A stretch of 61,722 nucleotides of DNA, taken from NCBI GenBank assembly GCA_035716025.1, contig DASTKH010000037.1, positions 1 to 61,722 on the forward strand, written 5' to 3'. How positions within the stretch are numbered: position 1 is the first letter of the stretch; every line of letters begins with the position of its first letter. The notes below the pieces were generated by a model, which saw only the letters and a list, made by a program, of their open reading frames with translations, searched no databases and was not told the DNA's origin. This DNA comes from JADGHE01 sp035716025. GTDB taxonomy: Bacteria > Pseudomonadota > Alphaproteobacteria > Rhizobiales > Xanthobacteraceae. The translations under genes and the position numbers were made by a program. This document shows positions 41,374 through 50,708 of the stretch, piece after piece.

Positions 41374-42299
41374 CGCTTGAGGCGTGGGTTCATGACGTCC
41401 CGCAACTGGTCGCCGACGAGATTGATCGCGACGATCGCGATGAGCAGCGCGAGCCCGGGATAAAAAGCGATCCAGTACTTGCCGGAAAGCATGTAGCCGT
41501 AGCCGTTGGCGATCAAAAGCCCGAGGGAGGGCTCGGTGATCGGCACCCCCACCCCGAGGAAGGACAGCGTCGCCTCGAGCGAGATCGCATGCGCGACCTG
41601 CACGGTGGCCACCACGATCAGTGGCGGAAACGCATTGGGCAGCAGGTGGCGAAAGATGATGCGCCAGCGCGGCAGCGCCAGACATTGTGCCGCCTCGATA
41701 TATTCGCGCTGACGCTCGACCAGGGCGGAGGAACGGATCGTGCGCGCGTAGTAGGCCCACTGCACCGACACCAGGGCAATCACCACCTTGTCGACGCCCT
41801 TGCCGAGCAGTGCGAGAAGGATCAGCGCGATGAGGATCGCCGGAAACGAAAGCTGGATGTCGACGATGCGCATCAGCGTCGAATCGATGCGGCCGCCGAA
41901 ATAGGCGGCCACGATGCCCACCGCCGTGCCGATCGCGAGCGCAATGACGGTCGCCACGATGCCGACGAAAAGGCTGAGACGCAGCCCATAGAGGATGGCC
42001 GAGAGCATGTCGCGGCCCTGGTCGTCCGTGCCGAGCAGGTAGAGCGCCCCGTCGAGGCTGCGCGTGCCCGGCGGCAGCAGGTTGTCCAAGATCGACAGTT
42101 GGGCAAGATCGTAAGGGTTCTGCGGCGCAATCCAAGGCGCGAGAACCGCGATAAGGATCAGCGCCGCCGTGACCGCGAGCGCACCGACGGCAATCCGGTT
42201 TTCGACGAATTCGCTCCATGCCTGCGCCAGACTCTCCTCCGGGGCGCGCTCCGGCCCGAGGGTCAGCGACAGGTCAGCCTCCGAAGAAACGACGGTCAT
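41370..42299 (-). CDS. peptide/nickel-type ABC transporter permease, DppC-like
   Basis: A 309-residue inner-membrane permease of the OppBC/DppBC family: N-terminal membrane anchor (ALAVTAALILIAVLAPWIAP), then about five transmembrane helices, with the EAA-type loop YIEAAQCLALPRWRIIFRHLLPNAFPPLIV. It pairs with the DppB-like permease 69 bp upstream and the binding protein beyond it. No ATP-binding subunit follows; a convergent methyltransferase does. Confidence 0.92.
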   Translation of the reverse strand: MTVVSSEADLSLTLGPERAPEESLAQAWSEFVENRIAVGALAVTAALILIAVLAPWIAPQNPYDLAQLSILDNLLPPGTRSLDGALYLLGTDDQGRDMLSAILYGLRLSLFVGIVATVIALAIGTAVGIVAAYFGGRIDSTLMRIVDIQLSFPAILIALILLALLGKGVDKVVIALVSVQWAYYARTIRSSALVERQREYIEAAQCLALPRWRIIFRHLLPNAFPPLIVVATVQVAHAISLEATLSFLGVGVPITEPSLGLLIANGYGYMLSGKYWIAFYPGLALLIAIVAINLVGDQLRDVMNPRLKR

Positions 42300-42368
42300 C
42301 GGCCTCTCCGGTCATTTGGCGACGCACATGCCGCCTTTCGGAAAACCGCTGTTGCGGCCGTCCGGTCA

Positions 42369-43346
42369 TCACGCCTTCCTCTCGCTCAGGCGGATGCGGG
42401 GGTCGAGCAGCGAATAGATGATGTCGACGATGAGATTGATGAGCACGAAGGTCGCCACGATCACCATCAGATACGCGACGATAACGGGGCGATCGAGCCG
42501 ATAGATAGAGTCGATGAGAAGCTTGCCCATGCCCGGCCAGGCGAACACGGTCTCGGTGACGACTGCGAAGGCGATCATGGAGCCGAGTTCCAGCCCCACG
42601 ACCGTCACGACCGGGATGAGGATCGTCTTGAGCACGTGTACCCCCACAATCCGGGTCTGCGACAGCCCCTTGGCACGGGCGAAGCGGACGAAATCTTGCA
42701 GCATGGTCTCGCGCGTCGAGGCATAGGCGAGCCGCGCGACGAGCGAGGCCTTATAGATCGCGAGCGTGAGGGCCGGCAGCAAAAGGTGATGCAAGCCGTC
42801 GAGCGTGAACAAGGACCATTGCAGACCAAGAAATTGCCGCGTTTCGCCGCGGCCCCCTGCCGGCAACACTTTCCACTCCACCGCAAACACGAGGATCAGC
42901 ATCAGGCCGAGCCAGAAATTCGGTAGCGAGAACCCGAAGATGGAGCCGGTCATGATGGTGCGGCCCGCCCACGAATGCGGGCGCAGGCCCGCGAGCAGGC
43001 CGAGAGGGATCCCGAGCGCGATCGAGAAAACGAGCGCCACGAAGGCAAGCTCGAGCGTCGCCGGCATGCGGCTGAGGATGAGGTCTATCGCCGGCACGCC
43101 GTGCACGAAGGAGCGGCCGAGGTCGCCCGCAAGCGCATTCTTGACGAAGACGAAGAACTGCACCCACAACGGCTGATCAAGGCCGAGACGGGCGATCGCC
43201 GCCTCACGTTCCGCTTGATCGGCCTCCGGGCTGATAAGGATGTCGATCGGGCTTCCGAGCGCGTAGACGCCGACGAAGACCAGCGTCGCCATGACGGCAA
43301 TCACCAGCACGCTTTGTCCGAGACGCCGAAGCAGGAAGGCAAGCAT
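42369..43346 (-). CDS. peptide/nickel-type ABC transporter permease, DppB-like
   Basis: A 325-residue inner-membrane permease of the DppB type: LAFLLRRLGQSVLVIAVMATLVF at the N-terminus, about six transmembrane helices, and the EAA-type loop FVRFARAKGLSQTRIVGVHVLKTILIPVVTVVG. The ATG at 43346 gives the usual start. It sits between the periplasmic binding protein gene and the DppC-like gene. Confidence 0.92.
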   Translation of the reverse strand: MLAFLLRRLGQSVLVIAVMATLVFVGVYALGSPIDILISPEADQAEREAAIARLGLDQPLWVQFFVFVKNALAGDLGRSFVHGVPAIDLILSRMPATLELAFVALVFSIALGIPLGLLAGLRPHSWAGRTIMTGSIFGFSLPNFWLGLMLILVFAVEWKVLPAGGRGETRQFLGLQWSLFTLDGLHHLLLPALTLAIYKASLVARLAYASTRETMLQDFVRFARAKGLSQTRIVGVHVLKTILIPVVTVVGLELGSMIAFAVVTETVFAWPGMGKLLIDSIYRLDRPVIVAYLMVIVATFVLINLIVDIIYSLLDPRIRLSERKA

Positions 43347-43491
43347 GCCAGGACTCCGATTGGCTCGATCGGACGCACTTCTCCGCCGCGCGCCGCGGCG
43401 GGAACTGGGAGGTCGCATCCCGCCCGGCGCGGTTTCCTTCAAGAATCCGCGCCGCCGCGCCGCCGCCCTCCGATGTGACGCGTCGCCGCGA

Positions 43492-45096
43492 TCATTTCGC
43501 CTTCGTGACGAGCTGCGCCTGCGTCATCTGGTCGGCGCGCGGCACATAGTGGAGACCCTTCCGGTAGGCCCAGGTGGTCATTTCGAAGTGAAGCGGGATG
43601 ACGCCGTAGTCCTCCATTGCGGCCCGGCTCGACTGCGCGAGGAGGGCCGCGCGCTTTTCGTCGTCCACGGTGTTGAGCGCCTTGATCAACAGCTCGTCCG
43701 CCTTCTGGTTCGAGTACCCGCCCGGATTGGTGGTGCCCAATCCCTTATCCTTGTTCGGTGTCGCGACCAGCGCCTTCAAGGGCGAAGACATTTCGCCCGT
43801 CCCCGCGCCCCAGCCCGCCAGCCACATGCCGAATCCCCGCTTGGTGCGTTTGGCGAAAAACTGGGAGGCCGTCATGGCATCGAGCGAAACCTTGAGGCCG
43901 ATCCGGGTCAGCATCTGCGCGACCGCCTGGGCGATCTGCGCGTCGTTGATATAACGGTCGTTCGGCGTGCCGAGCACCAGCGAAAAGCCGTTCGGGTAGC
44001 CGGCCTCCGCCAGGAGCTTCTTGGCGGCCGCCGGATCAGGCTTCGGCGCCGTCATGTTCTTGTTGGCGCCGAACATCGTCGGCGGCAGCAGCTCGCCCGC
44101 CGGCATCGCCACCCCGCCCATGATGCGCGCGACGATCGCCTCGCGGTCGATCCCCTTCGAGATCGCCTCGCGCACGCGCCTGTCGCGGAATGGGTTTTTT
44201 CCGTCCGTGCCTTCGACACCCGGCGGATGATCGTCGATATAGTTGAAGTGCAGATAGATGACCCGGTTCGAGAGCCCCTGTACGACCTCGAAATTGGAAT
44301 TCTGCTTGATGCGGTTCAGATCCTGGATCGGCACGTTCTCGATCAGATCGACGTCTTCCGAGAGCAGCGCGGCAACGCGGGGACCGGCGCTCGTGATCGG
44401 CCGGAACACGATGCGTTCCCAGTCCGGCTTCTTGCCCCAGTAGTTGTCGTTGCGTTCGAGGACGATGCGGTCGCCCTTGGTGAACTGCACGAGCTTGTAC
44501 GGACCCGTCCCGATCGCGGCCCTGCCGGCGTTGAACTCTTCGGTCTTCGGATAGGTCCCGGCGTTCTTGCATTCCTTGCGGTCAAATGCGACCTGCCCGG
44601 CGCCGTTCGCCTTCGCGGACAGGATCCCGATCGTCGAAAGCTCGTTGGGAAGCAGCGGATAGGGGGTCTCCGTCTTGATCGTCACGGTCAGGGGATCCTT
44701 GGCTTCCATCCCCACGATCGCGCGCGTCGCAATGCCGAAGGACGACGGAGAGTTCTCGACGCGCGGCGCGCGGCAGACGGTGTAGATCACGTCGTTCGCC
44801 GTAAAGTCTGAACCGTCCGTGAACTTCACATTGGGGCGCAGTTTGAATTCCCAGGTCGTGTCGTCGAGCGTCTTCCAGGAGACCGCCAGCATCGGCGTGA
44901 GGAGCTGGTTATCGTCCTGGTCGACCAGGCGATCGAAAATATGCTTGGTCAACGAGTTGTTCGGCGTCAGGTTGTGGAAATGCGGATCCATGGCGGACGG
45001 CTCCGCCGACAGACCCACCTTCAGTTCCTGAGCGCCTGCCTGGGTCACCCACAGGGCGGCGAGCGCCGCAGCGAAAATCGAGCCGACGCGAGGCAT
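43492..45096 (-). CDS. peptide-type ABC transporter substrate-binding protein
   Basis: A 534-residue periplasmic SBP of family 5 (DppA/OppA). A signal peptide (about 1-22, IFAAALAALWVTQAGAQ) precedes ELKVGLSAEPSAMDPHFHN, and the C-terminal half has PDPAAAKKLLAEAGYPNGFSLVL typical of the family. Ligand could be a peptide, nickel chelate or other solute; sequence does not tell. Start ATG at 45096. It heads the SBP-DppB-DppC string. Confidence 0.92.
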   Translation of the reverse strand: MPRVGSIFAAALAALWVTQAGAQELKVGLSAEPSAMDPHFHNLTPNNSLTKHIFDRLVDQDDNQLLTPMLAVSWKTLDDTTWEFKLRPNVKFTDGSDFTANDVIYTVCRAPRVENSPSSFGIATRAIVGMEAKDPLTVTIKTETPYPLLPNELSTIGILSAKANGAGQVAFDRKECKNAGTYPKTEEFNAGRAAIGTGPYKLVQFTKGDRIVLERNDNYWGKKPDWERIVFRPITSAGPRVAALLSEDVDLIENVPIQDLNRIKQNSNFEVVQGLSNRVIYLHFNYIDDHPPGVEGTDGKNPFRDRRVREAISKGIDREAIVARIMGGVAMPAGELLPPTMFGANKNMTAPKPDPAAAKKLLAEAGYPNGFSLVLGTPNDRYINDAQIAQAVAQMLTRIGLKVSLDAMTASQFFAKRTKRGFGMWLAGWGAGTGEMSSPLKALVATPNKDKGLGTTNPGGYSNQKADELLIKALNTVDDEKRAALLAQSSRAAMEDYGVIPLHFEMTTWAYRKGLHYVPRADQMTQAQLVTKAK

Positions 45097-45276
45097 GGCT
45101 GACACCTTTCCCTGTCTGCTTTCCCTGTCTGCCGTCCGTCACGAGCGGGACGGTTTGGTCAATGAGAAACCGGGCTCGGCCGCGATGCAAGCCCGCGCCT
45201 CTTGATCCGGGGCGCCCGCGAGGCATCATGGGCGTCGGCGGGCGCGGCGTTGCGCCCGTGGAAAGGTGATGATCGC

Positions 45277-46437
45277 GTGACGGATGTCGGGGCGGCAACG
45301 GACATTCTGGCCTCGCTGGTCGGCTTCGATACGACCAGCCGCAACTCCAACATGCCCCTCATCGAATGGGTGGAGTCCTACCTCGCGAAGCATGGGGTTG
45401 CGTCGAAGCGGATCCCTGAGCCCGGCGGCGGGAAATCCAACGTGTGGGCGACAATCGGGCCGGGCGACCGGCCCGGCTACATCCTGTCAGGCCATACCGA
45501 TGTGGTGCCGGTCGACGGGCAGGCCTGGTCGAGCAACCCTTTCAAGCTGACAGCACGCGACGGGCGCCTTTACGGCCGCGGCACGGCCGACATGAAGGGC
45601 TTCGTCGCCTGTTGTCTTGCCGCCGTTCCCGAAATGACGGCTCGCCGGCTGCACACGCCGATCCACCTTGCGTTCTCCTACGATGAGGAAGTCGGCTGTC
45701 TCGGCGTGCGGCACATCGTCGAGACGATCGGTCGCATGCCGGTCAAGCCGCGCGGGTGCTTCGTCGGCGAACCGACCGGTATGGAGGTCGTGATCGGCCA
45801 CAAAAGCAAGCGCTCCTATTGGGTGACGGTGCGCGGCAAGAGCTGCCACTCCTCGCTTGCGCCGCAGGGCGTCAACGCCGTCGAGTATGCGGCGCGCCTG
45901 ATCGTGAAGATTCGCGACATCGCCGACCGCAAGCGCAGGGACGGCCCCCGCGATCCGCTGTACGACGTGCCCTTCACGACCGGCCATACCGGCCTCGTGG
46001 AGGGCGGCATCGCCCTTAATGTCGTGCCTGAACTCTGCAAATTCGTATTCGAATTCCGTGCCGTCGGCGGCGACGATCCCAACGCATTGGCGGAAGAGGT
46101 GATGGCTTATGCGCGCGACGTGCTGGAGCCCGAAATGCGCACGGTTGCACCCGAGACGGGCGTCGATTTCGACCCGCGTCCGTTTCAGGTCGGCCTCGAC
46201 ACCGATCCTGCGCACGAGATCGTGGGGCTTGCCAAGCGGTTCGCCGACCGCAACCGCCACGGCAAGGTCGCCTTCGGAACGGAAGCCGGCCTTTACCAGG
46301 CCGGCGGCACGCCAAGCGTGGTGATCGGTCCGGGTTCCATCGACCAGGCGCACAAGCCTGACGAGTTCATTGCCATGGACGAACTGGCGCACTGCTGCGC
46401 CTTTCTCGACCGGCTGATCGAGCATTGCGCGGCATGA
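45277..46437 (+). CDS. argE: acetylornithine deacetylase (ArgE, M20 family)
   Basis: A 386-residue M20 metallohydrolase. Motifs: SGHTDVVPVDGQAW (metal-binding His/Asp), GRGTADMKGF, SYDEEVG (catalytic Glu), and the dimerisation-type lid in the middle. It would remove acetyl from N-acetylornithine in arginine synthesis; other M20 deacylases are alternatives. The start is a GTG at 45277 with GGAAAGG 10 bp upstream; the frame has no ATG there. The last codon overlaps the nucleotidase start. Confidence 0.88.
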   Translation: MTDVGAATDILASLVGFDTTSRNSNMPLIEWVESYLAKHGVASKRIPEPGGGKSNVWATIGPGDRPGYILSGHTDVVPVDGQAWSSNPFKLTARDGRLYGRGTADMKGFVACCLAAVPEMTARRLHTPIHLAFSYDEEVGCLGVRHIVETIGRMPVKPRGCFVGEPTGMEVVIGHKSKRSYWVTVRGKSCHSSLAPQGVNAVEYAARLIVKIRDIADRKRRDGPRDPLYDVPFTTGHTGLVEGGIALNVVPELCKFVFEFRAVGGDDPNALAEEVMAYARDVLEPEMRTVAPETGVDFDPRPFQVGLDTDPAHEIVGLAKRFADRNRHGKVAFGTEAGLYQAGGTPSVVIGPGSIDQAHKPDEFIAMDELAHCCAFLDRLIEHCAA

Positions 46438-47147
46438 GCCTCGATCAGGATTCGCGGCGGGCGCGCGGTTTCGACGCGATCGAAACCTGGGTATTCGATC
46501 TCGACAACACCCTCTATCCGCATCACCTCAATCTCTGGCAGCAGGTGGACGAGCGCATCCGCGACTACATCGCCCGCTTCCTCAAGGTGACGCACGCGGA
46601 AGCCTTCCGCCTCCAGAAAGACTATTACCGCCGCTACGGCACCTCCATGCGCGGTCTCATGACCGAACACGGCATGAGCCCGGACGGCTTCCTCGAATAT
46701 GTCCACGAGATCGACCACTCGCCGCTCGAGCCGAACCCCGCGCTAGGCGCCGCCATCGAAGCGCTGCCGGGACGCAAGCTGGTCCTCACGAACGGCACCC
46801 GCAAACATGCGGAAGCCGTGATGCGGCGGCTCGCCATTGACCGGCATTTCGAGGACGTCTTCGACATTGTCGCCGCCGATCTGGAACCGAAGCCCTCTCC
46901 GGCGACCTATGAGCGTTTCCTCACGCGTCACGGGGTGGAGCCACGCCGCGCCGCCATGTTCGAGGACCTCGCCCGTAATCTCGACGTGCCCCACAGGCTC
47001 GGCATGACGACGGTGCTGGTGGTTCCCGAAAGGACGCGCGAGGTTTTCCGCGAAGGCTGGGAGCTCGAAGGACGCGATGCGCCGCATGTCGATCATGTGA
47101 CGGACGACCTCGTCGCCTTTCTCGCGGCGATTGCGCCGCGGCGCTGA
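46434..47147 (+). CDS. HAD-type pyrimidine 5'-nucleotidase
   Basis: A 237-residue haloacid dehalogenase-family hydrolase. The nucleophile motif is TWVFDLDNTLYPHHLN; further motifs are LVLTNGTRKHAE and the C-terminal MFEDLARNLDVPHRLGM acidic pair. The family cleaves pyrimidine nucleoside monophosphates. The ATG at 46434 overlaps the argE stop (ATGA), implying coupled translation. Confidence 0.88.
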   Translation: MSLDQDSRRARGFDAIETWVFDLDNTLYPHHLNLWQQVDERIRDYIARFLKVTHAEAFRLQKDYYRRYGTSMRGLMTEHGMSPDGFLEYVHEIDHSPLEPNPALGAAIEALPGRKLVLTNGTRKHAEAVMRRLAIDRHFEDVFDIVAADLEPKPSPATYERFLTRHGVEPRRAAMFEDLARNLDVPHRLGMTTVLVVPERTREVFREGWELEGRDAPHVDHVTDDLVAFLAAIAPRR

Positions 47148-47236
47148 GCCGGTGGCGCCGCCGCAGCGGCGCGCCGCGCCGGACGCCGCGAAGCGCCCGG
47201 GTCTCGCACAAGATCGCAACGAAAGACAGTCTTGCG

Positions 47237-47869
47237 TCAGGCCGCGGGAACGAGCTGCCCCATCAAGACCGCAAGACCGATACCGAACACGGCCGCCCCG
47301 ACAAGACGCGCCGCCGCCGGTTCGCGGCCGCCTGCCCCGAACATGGCGCGCGCCCCGGCCATCACGGCCAGCGCGAGCGCCGTCTGCACCCCGGCCAGTC
47401 CCGCGAGATAGGCAAAAACAGGCGTGGGCTCCGCGCCGAAGATCGACTCGCCGAAGGCGTAGCCGTGAAGCAGACCCGTCACCACGAACAGCGCGAGCGC
47501 GGCCGCGCGGCCGATTGCCTCACGGCGCACGAGAGCAGCCCCCAAGGCGAGAACCGAGAGGGCGACCAGAATTTCCGCGCCCGGAAGGGTGCCGCCTTGC
47601 AGATGAAAGGCGACGCCGACCATCATGCTTGTGACATAGCCGACGACCAGCAGGGCGCCCGCCCCATGCAGGGCAGCGAGACAGCCGACCGCCACCACGG
47701 CCGCCAGATGATCGGGCCCGATCACCGGATGGCCGAGGCCCGACAACAAACCTTCGACAAAGCTCGACGGCGTTTCTCCGCCCATGAGATGGTGGGCATT
47801 CGCGGCACCCGCGAGCGCAGGCAGCGCTCCGGCAACGACCAAGGCTCTCGAGACAAGCTTGCGCAACAC
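47237..47869 (-). CDS. HupE/UreJ-family metal transporter
   Basis: A 210-residue membrane protein of the HupE/UreJ family, implicated in nickel or cobalt uptake. The signal peptide region ends AGAANAHHLMGG, with a His-rich N-terminus for metal binding, then GLGHPVIGPDHLAAVVAVG, the family signature, and about six transmembrane segments. The start is a GTG at 47869. No urease or hydrogenase genes are in the window, so its metal role is inferred from family alone. Confidence 0.85.
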   Translation of the reverse strand: MLRKLVSRALVVAGALPALAGAANAHHLMGGETPSSFVEGLLSGLGHPVIGPDHLAAVVAVGCLAALHGAGALLVVGYVTSMMVGVAFHLQGGTLPGAEILVALSVLALGAALVRREAIGRAAALALFVVTGLLHGYAFGESIFGAEPTPVFAYLAGLAGVQTALALAVMAGARAMFGAGGREPAAARLVGAAVFGIGLAVLMGQLVPAA

Positions 47870-48024
47870 GATCCGATCCCCCGACTTATAGGCTCGACTA
47901 CGGCACCTTAGCGCATGCGGCGAGGCCATTGAACCGGCGCCCGAAGCAACCGTGCAATGTTGACATCGGATGAAGGCTCCGCGACATGAGCGGCGTCCGC
48001 AATCCGCACCGGGAGCCGCCAGCC

Positions 48025-48870
48025 ATGCCCCATGCCGACCTCGCCGCCACGATCGACAAGGCCTTCGAGGCGCGCGACAGCGTCGGGCCCGGCACGAAAG
48101 GGCCGGTGCGGGAGGCCGTCGAAGCCGCGCTCGACCTCCTCGACCGCGGCGAGGCGCGCGTCGCGGAACGGCTGGCCGACGGCCGCTGGATCGTGCATCA
48201 ATGGCTCAAGAAGGCGGTGCTGCTCTCTTTCCGCCTCAACGATATGAGCCTCATCGCCGGCGGTCCCGGCGCCGCCGGCTGGTGGGACAAGGTACCGTCC
48301 AAGTTCGCCGGCTGGGACGAAAGCCGCTTCCGGGCCGCGGGCTTCCGGGCCGTCCCGGGCAGCATCGTGCGCCGCTCCGCCTATATCGCGCCGGGCGTGG
48401 TGCTGATGCCTTCTTTCGTCAATCTCGGCGCCTATGTCGACGCGGGCACCATGGTCGACACCTGGGCGACGGTCGGCTCCTGCGCGCAGATCGGAAAGAA
48501 TTGCCATCTGTCCGGCGGCGTCGGCATCGGGGGTGTCCTCGAACCTTTGCAGGCGGAGCCCGTCATCATCGAGGACGATTGCTTCGTCGGCGCGCGCTCG
48601 GAAGTGGCGGAAGGCGTGATCCTGCGGCAAGGCTGCGTGCTGTCGATGGGTGTCTATCTCGGCGCGTCCACGCGCATCGTTGATCGCGAAACGGGCGAGG
48701 AGTTTCGCGGCGAGGTCCCGCCCTATTCGGTCGTCGTACCCGGCAGCCTTCCGGGCAAGCCGCGGCCCGACGGCGCGCCCGGCCCGAGCCTCTACTGCGC
48801 GGTGATCGTCAAGCGCGTGGACGAGCGGACGCGGGCGAAGACGTCGATCAACGAACTGCTGCGAGACTGA
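48025..48870 (+). CDS. dapD: tetrahydropyridine-2,6-dicarboxylate N-succinyltransferase
   Basis: Succinylates tetrahydrodipicolinate in the lysine/diaminopimelate pathway. The 281-residue protein has an N-terminal helical domain and a left-handed beta-helix with hexapeptide repeats (TWATVGSCAQIGKNCHLSGGVGIGGVLEP). The ATG at 48025 gives the family start MPHADLAATID and length; an ATG at 47986 would add 13 unusual residues. GGGAG lies 9 bp upstream. dapE follows two genes later. Confidence 0.95.
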   Translation: MPHADLAATIDKAFEARDSVGPGTKGPVREAVEAALDLLDRGEARVAERLADGRWIVHQWLKKAVLLSFRLNDMSLIAGGPGAAGWWDKVPSKFAGWDESRFRAAGFRAVPGSIVRRSAYIAPGVVLMPSFVNLGAYVDAGTMVDTWATVGSCAQIGKNCHLSGGVGIGGVLEPLQAEPVIIEDDCFVGARSEVAEGVILRQGCVLSMGVYLGASTRIVDRETGEEFRGEVPPYSVVVPGSLPGKPRPDGAPGPSLYCAVIVKRVDERTRAKTSINELLRD

Positions 48871-48998
48871 GCGCCGCGCGCTTTTCGAGGTGGATTAGCA
48901 CCGCCGCCCCTTGCTCGATCACGCCCCGGCAAGGTCCAATGAGGATGGCCGATTCGGCGGCTTGTGCATGGGGGGCGCGCGGCCCCGTGGAGGGCGTC

Positions 48999-49448
48999 AT
49001 GGACTTCAGCTACCTGTTTACGAGCTTCGAGGGTCGCATCAGTCGCCAGCCCTACTGGATCGGCGTGATCATCCTGATTGCAGCCTCGCTCGTCATCACG
49101 TTTCTGCTCGCCCTGCTCGTCGGCATCCAGGGTCGTTCGTTCCTGATCCTGAGCTTCGTGATCCAGCTTGTGCTCCTTTATCCTTCCGCGGCGCTCATGG
49201 TGAAGCGGTTCCAGGACCGCAACCGCGCCGGCTGGTTCGCAGCCCTCTTGCTGGTGCCGATCATTCTTCAGGGTATTACCAACATCATCGGCCTCACCGG
49301 CGACCCGCTGAATCAGGGCATGCTCGACTATCTCTTCGCGGCCTGGATTTTCGTTGTCGGCATCTGGTTCTTCATCGAGCTCGGTTGTCTGCGCGGCACG
49401 GTCGGCCCCAATCAATACGGTCCCGACCCTCTTGGCGAAAAAGCTTGA
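48999..49448 (+). CDS. DUF805 membrane protein
   Basis: A 149-residue inner-membrane protein of the DUF805 (YhaH) family with about four transmembrane helices. The start MDFSYLFTSFEGRISRQPYWIGV and the loop MVKRFQDRNRAGWFAALLL are family landmarks, as is the terminal GTVGPNQYGPDPLG. Function unknown. It lies between dapD and dapE on the same strand. Confidence 0.9.
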   Translation: MDFSYLFTSFEGRISRQPYWIGVIILIAASLVITFLLALLVGIQGRSFLILSFVIQLVLLYPSAALMVKRFQDRNRAGWFAALLLVPIILQGITNIIGLTGDPLNQGMLDYLFAAWIFVVGIWFFIELGCLRGTVGPNQYGPDPLGEKA

Positions 49449-49498
49449 GGACCGCCGCGCGTTGACGGCACCGCAACGGGGCCGCTAAGGCCTTTGTC

Positions 49499-50662
49499 AT
49501 GGACAGGCTCGACGATCCGGTGGCGCTGACGGCGGCCCTGGTACGCTGCCCCTCGGTCACCCCTGCGGAAGGCGGCGCGCTTGCGCTTCTCGAACGCGTC
49601 CTGAGCCGGCTCGGCTTCACGGTGCACCGCCCCGTGTTCTCGCAACCGGGCACGCCGGATGTCGAAAACCTCTTTGCCCGCATCGGCGACGGCGCGCCGC
49701 ATCTCGCCTTCGCCGGCCATACCGACGTCGTACCGGCGGGTGACGAAAACGCCTGGCGACACCCGCCCTTCGCCGGCAAGATCGAAAGCGAGGTGCTGTA
49801 CGGACGCGGCGCGGCCGACATGAAAGGCGCGATCGCAAGCTTCGTCGCCGCTGCCGCGCGGCACCTCGAACGGCAGGGCGGCCAGCCGCGCGGCACGCTC
49901 TCCCTGCTCATCACCGGCGATGAGGAAGGACCCGGCATCAACGGCACGGCAAAGCTCCTCGCCTGGGCGAAGGAGCGCGGCGAGCGCTTCGACCACTGCC
50001 TTCTCGGCGAGCCGACGAATCCCGAACGGCTCGGCGACGCGCTCAAAATCGGCCGGCGCGGCTCGCTTTCCGGCACACTGACGGTGACGGGAAAGCAAGG
50101 GCACGTCGCCTATCCACATCTTGCCGACAACCCGATCCGCTACCTCGTGCGGATCATGACCGAACTGATGAGCGAAACGCTCGATTTCGGCACCGAGCAC
50201 TTCGATGCGTCGCACCTCGAGTTCACTTCCGTCGACGTCGGCAATCGTGCCGTCAACGTGATTCCGGCGCAGGCCCGCGCTCGCTTCAACATCCGCTTCA
50301 ACGACCGGCATACGCAGGACTCGCTCAAGCGCTGGCTCGAGGCGCGCTGCGCGCAGGCCGCGCGCGGGGACGTGACCGTCGCGCTCGATTATGCCGACGG
50401 CAATTCGGACGCCTTCCTCACGCCGCCGGGGCCGTTCGTCGAGCTTGTGAGCGCGGCGATCACCGACGTTACCGGCCGCAAGCCGGCGCTGTCGACCTCG
50501 GGCGGCACGTCGGACGCCCGCTTCATCCGCCACTACTGCCCGGTGGTGGAGTTCGGTCTTGTGGGGCAGACGATGCACCAGGTCGACGAGCGCGTGCCGA
50601 CCGCCGACCTCCTTGCACTGACGGCCATCTACGGCAAACTCCTCGACCGCTATTTTGCCTGA
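49499..50662 (+). CDS. dapE: succinyl-diaminopimelate desuccinylase
   Basis: M20 zinc peptidase-fold enzyme that makes LL-diaminopimelate from its N-succinyl form. In 387 residues: LAFAGHTDVVPAGDENAWRHPPF (metal His/Asp), GRGAADMKGAIASF, LLITGDEEGPG (catalytic Glu) and the terminal STSGGTSDARF ... GQTMHQVDERV block. Start ATG at 49499. DapD, encoded 0.6 kb upstream, makes its precursor. Confidence 0.96.
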   Translation: MDRLDDPVALTAALVRCPSVTPAEGGALALLERVLSRLGFTVHRPVFSQPGTPDVENLFARIGDGAPHLAFAGHTDVVPAGDENAWRHPPFAGKIESEVLYGRGAADMKGAIASFVAAAARHLERQGGQPRGTLSLLITGDEEGPGINGTAKLLAWAKERGERFDHCLLGEPTNPERLGDALKIGRRGSLSGTLTVTGKQGHVAYPHLADNPIRYLVRIMTELMSETLDFGTEHFDASHLEFTSVDVGNRAVNVIPAQARARFNIRFNDRHTQDSLKRWLEARCAQAARGDVTVALDYADGNSDAFLTPPGPFVELVSAAITDVTGRKPALSTSGGTSDARFIRHYCPVVEFGLVGQTMHQVDERVPTADLLALTAIYGKLLDRYFA

Positions 50663-50708
50663 AGGCGGCGAGGCCGGTGGGCGCGCGCGCCGTAGCGGAG
50701 GACCACCC

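Noticed and set aside
43405..43480. Hairpin-like repeat between the binding protein and permease genes
   Set aside because: The arms are 7-8 bp of simple GC-rich sequence with a long loop; too weak to call a terminator or attenuator.
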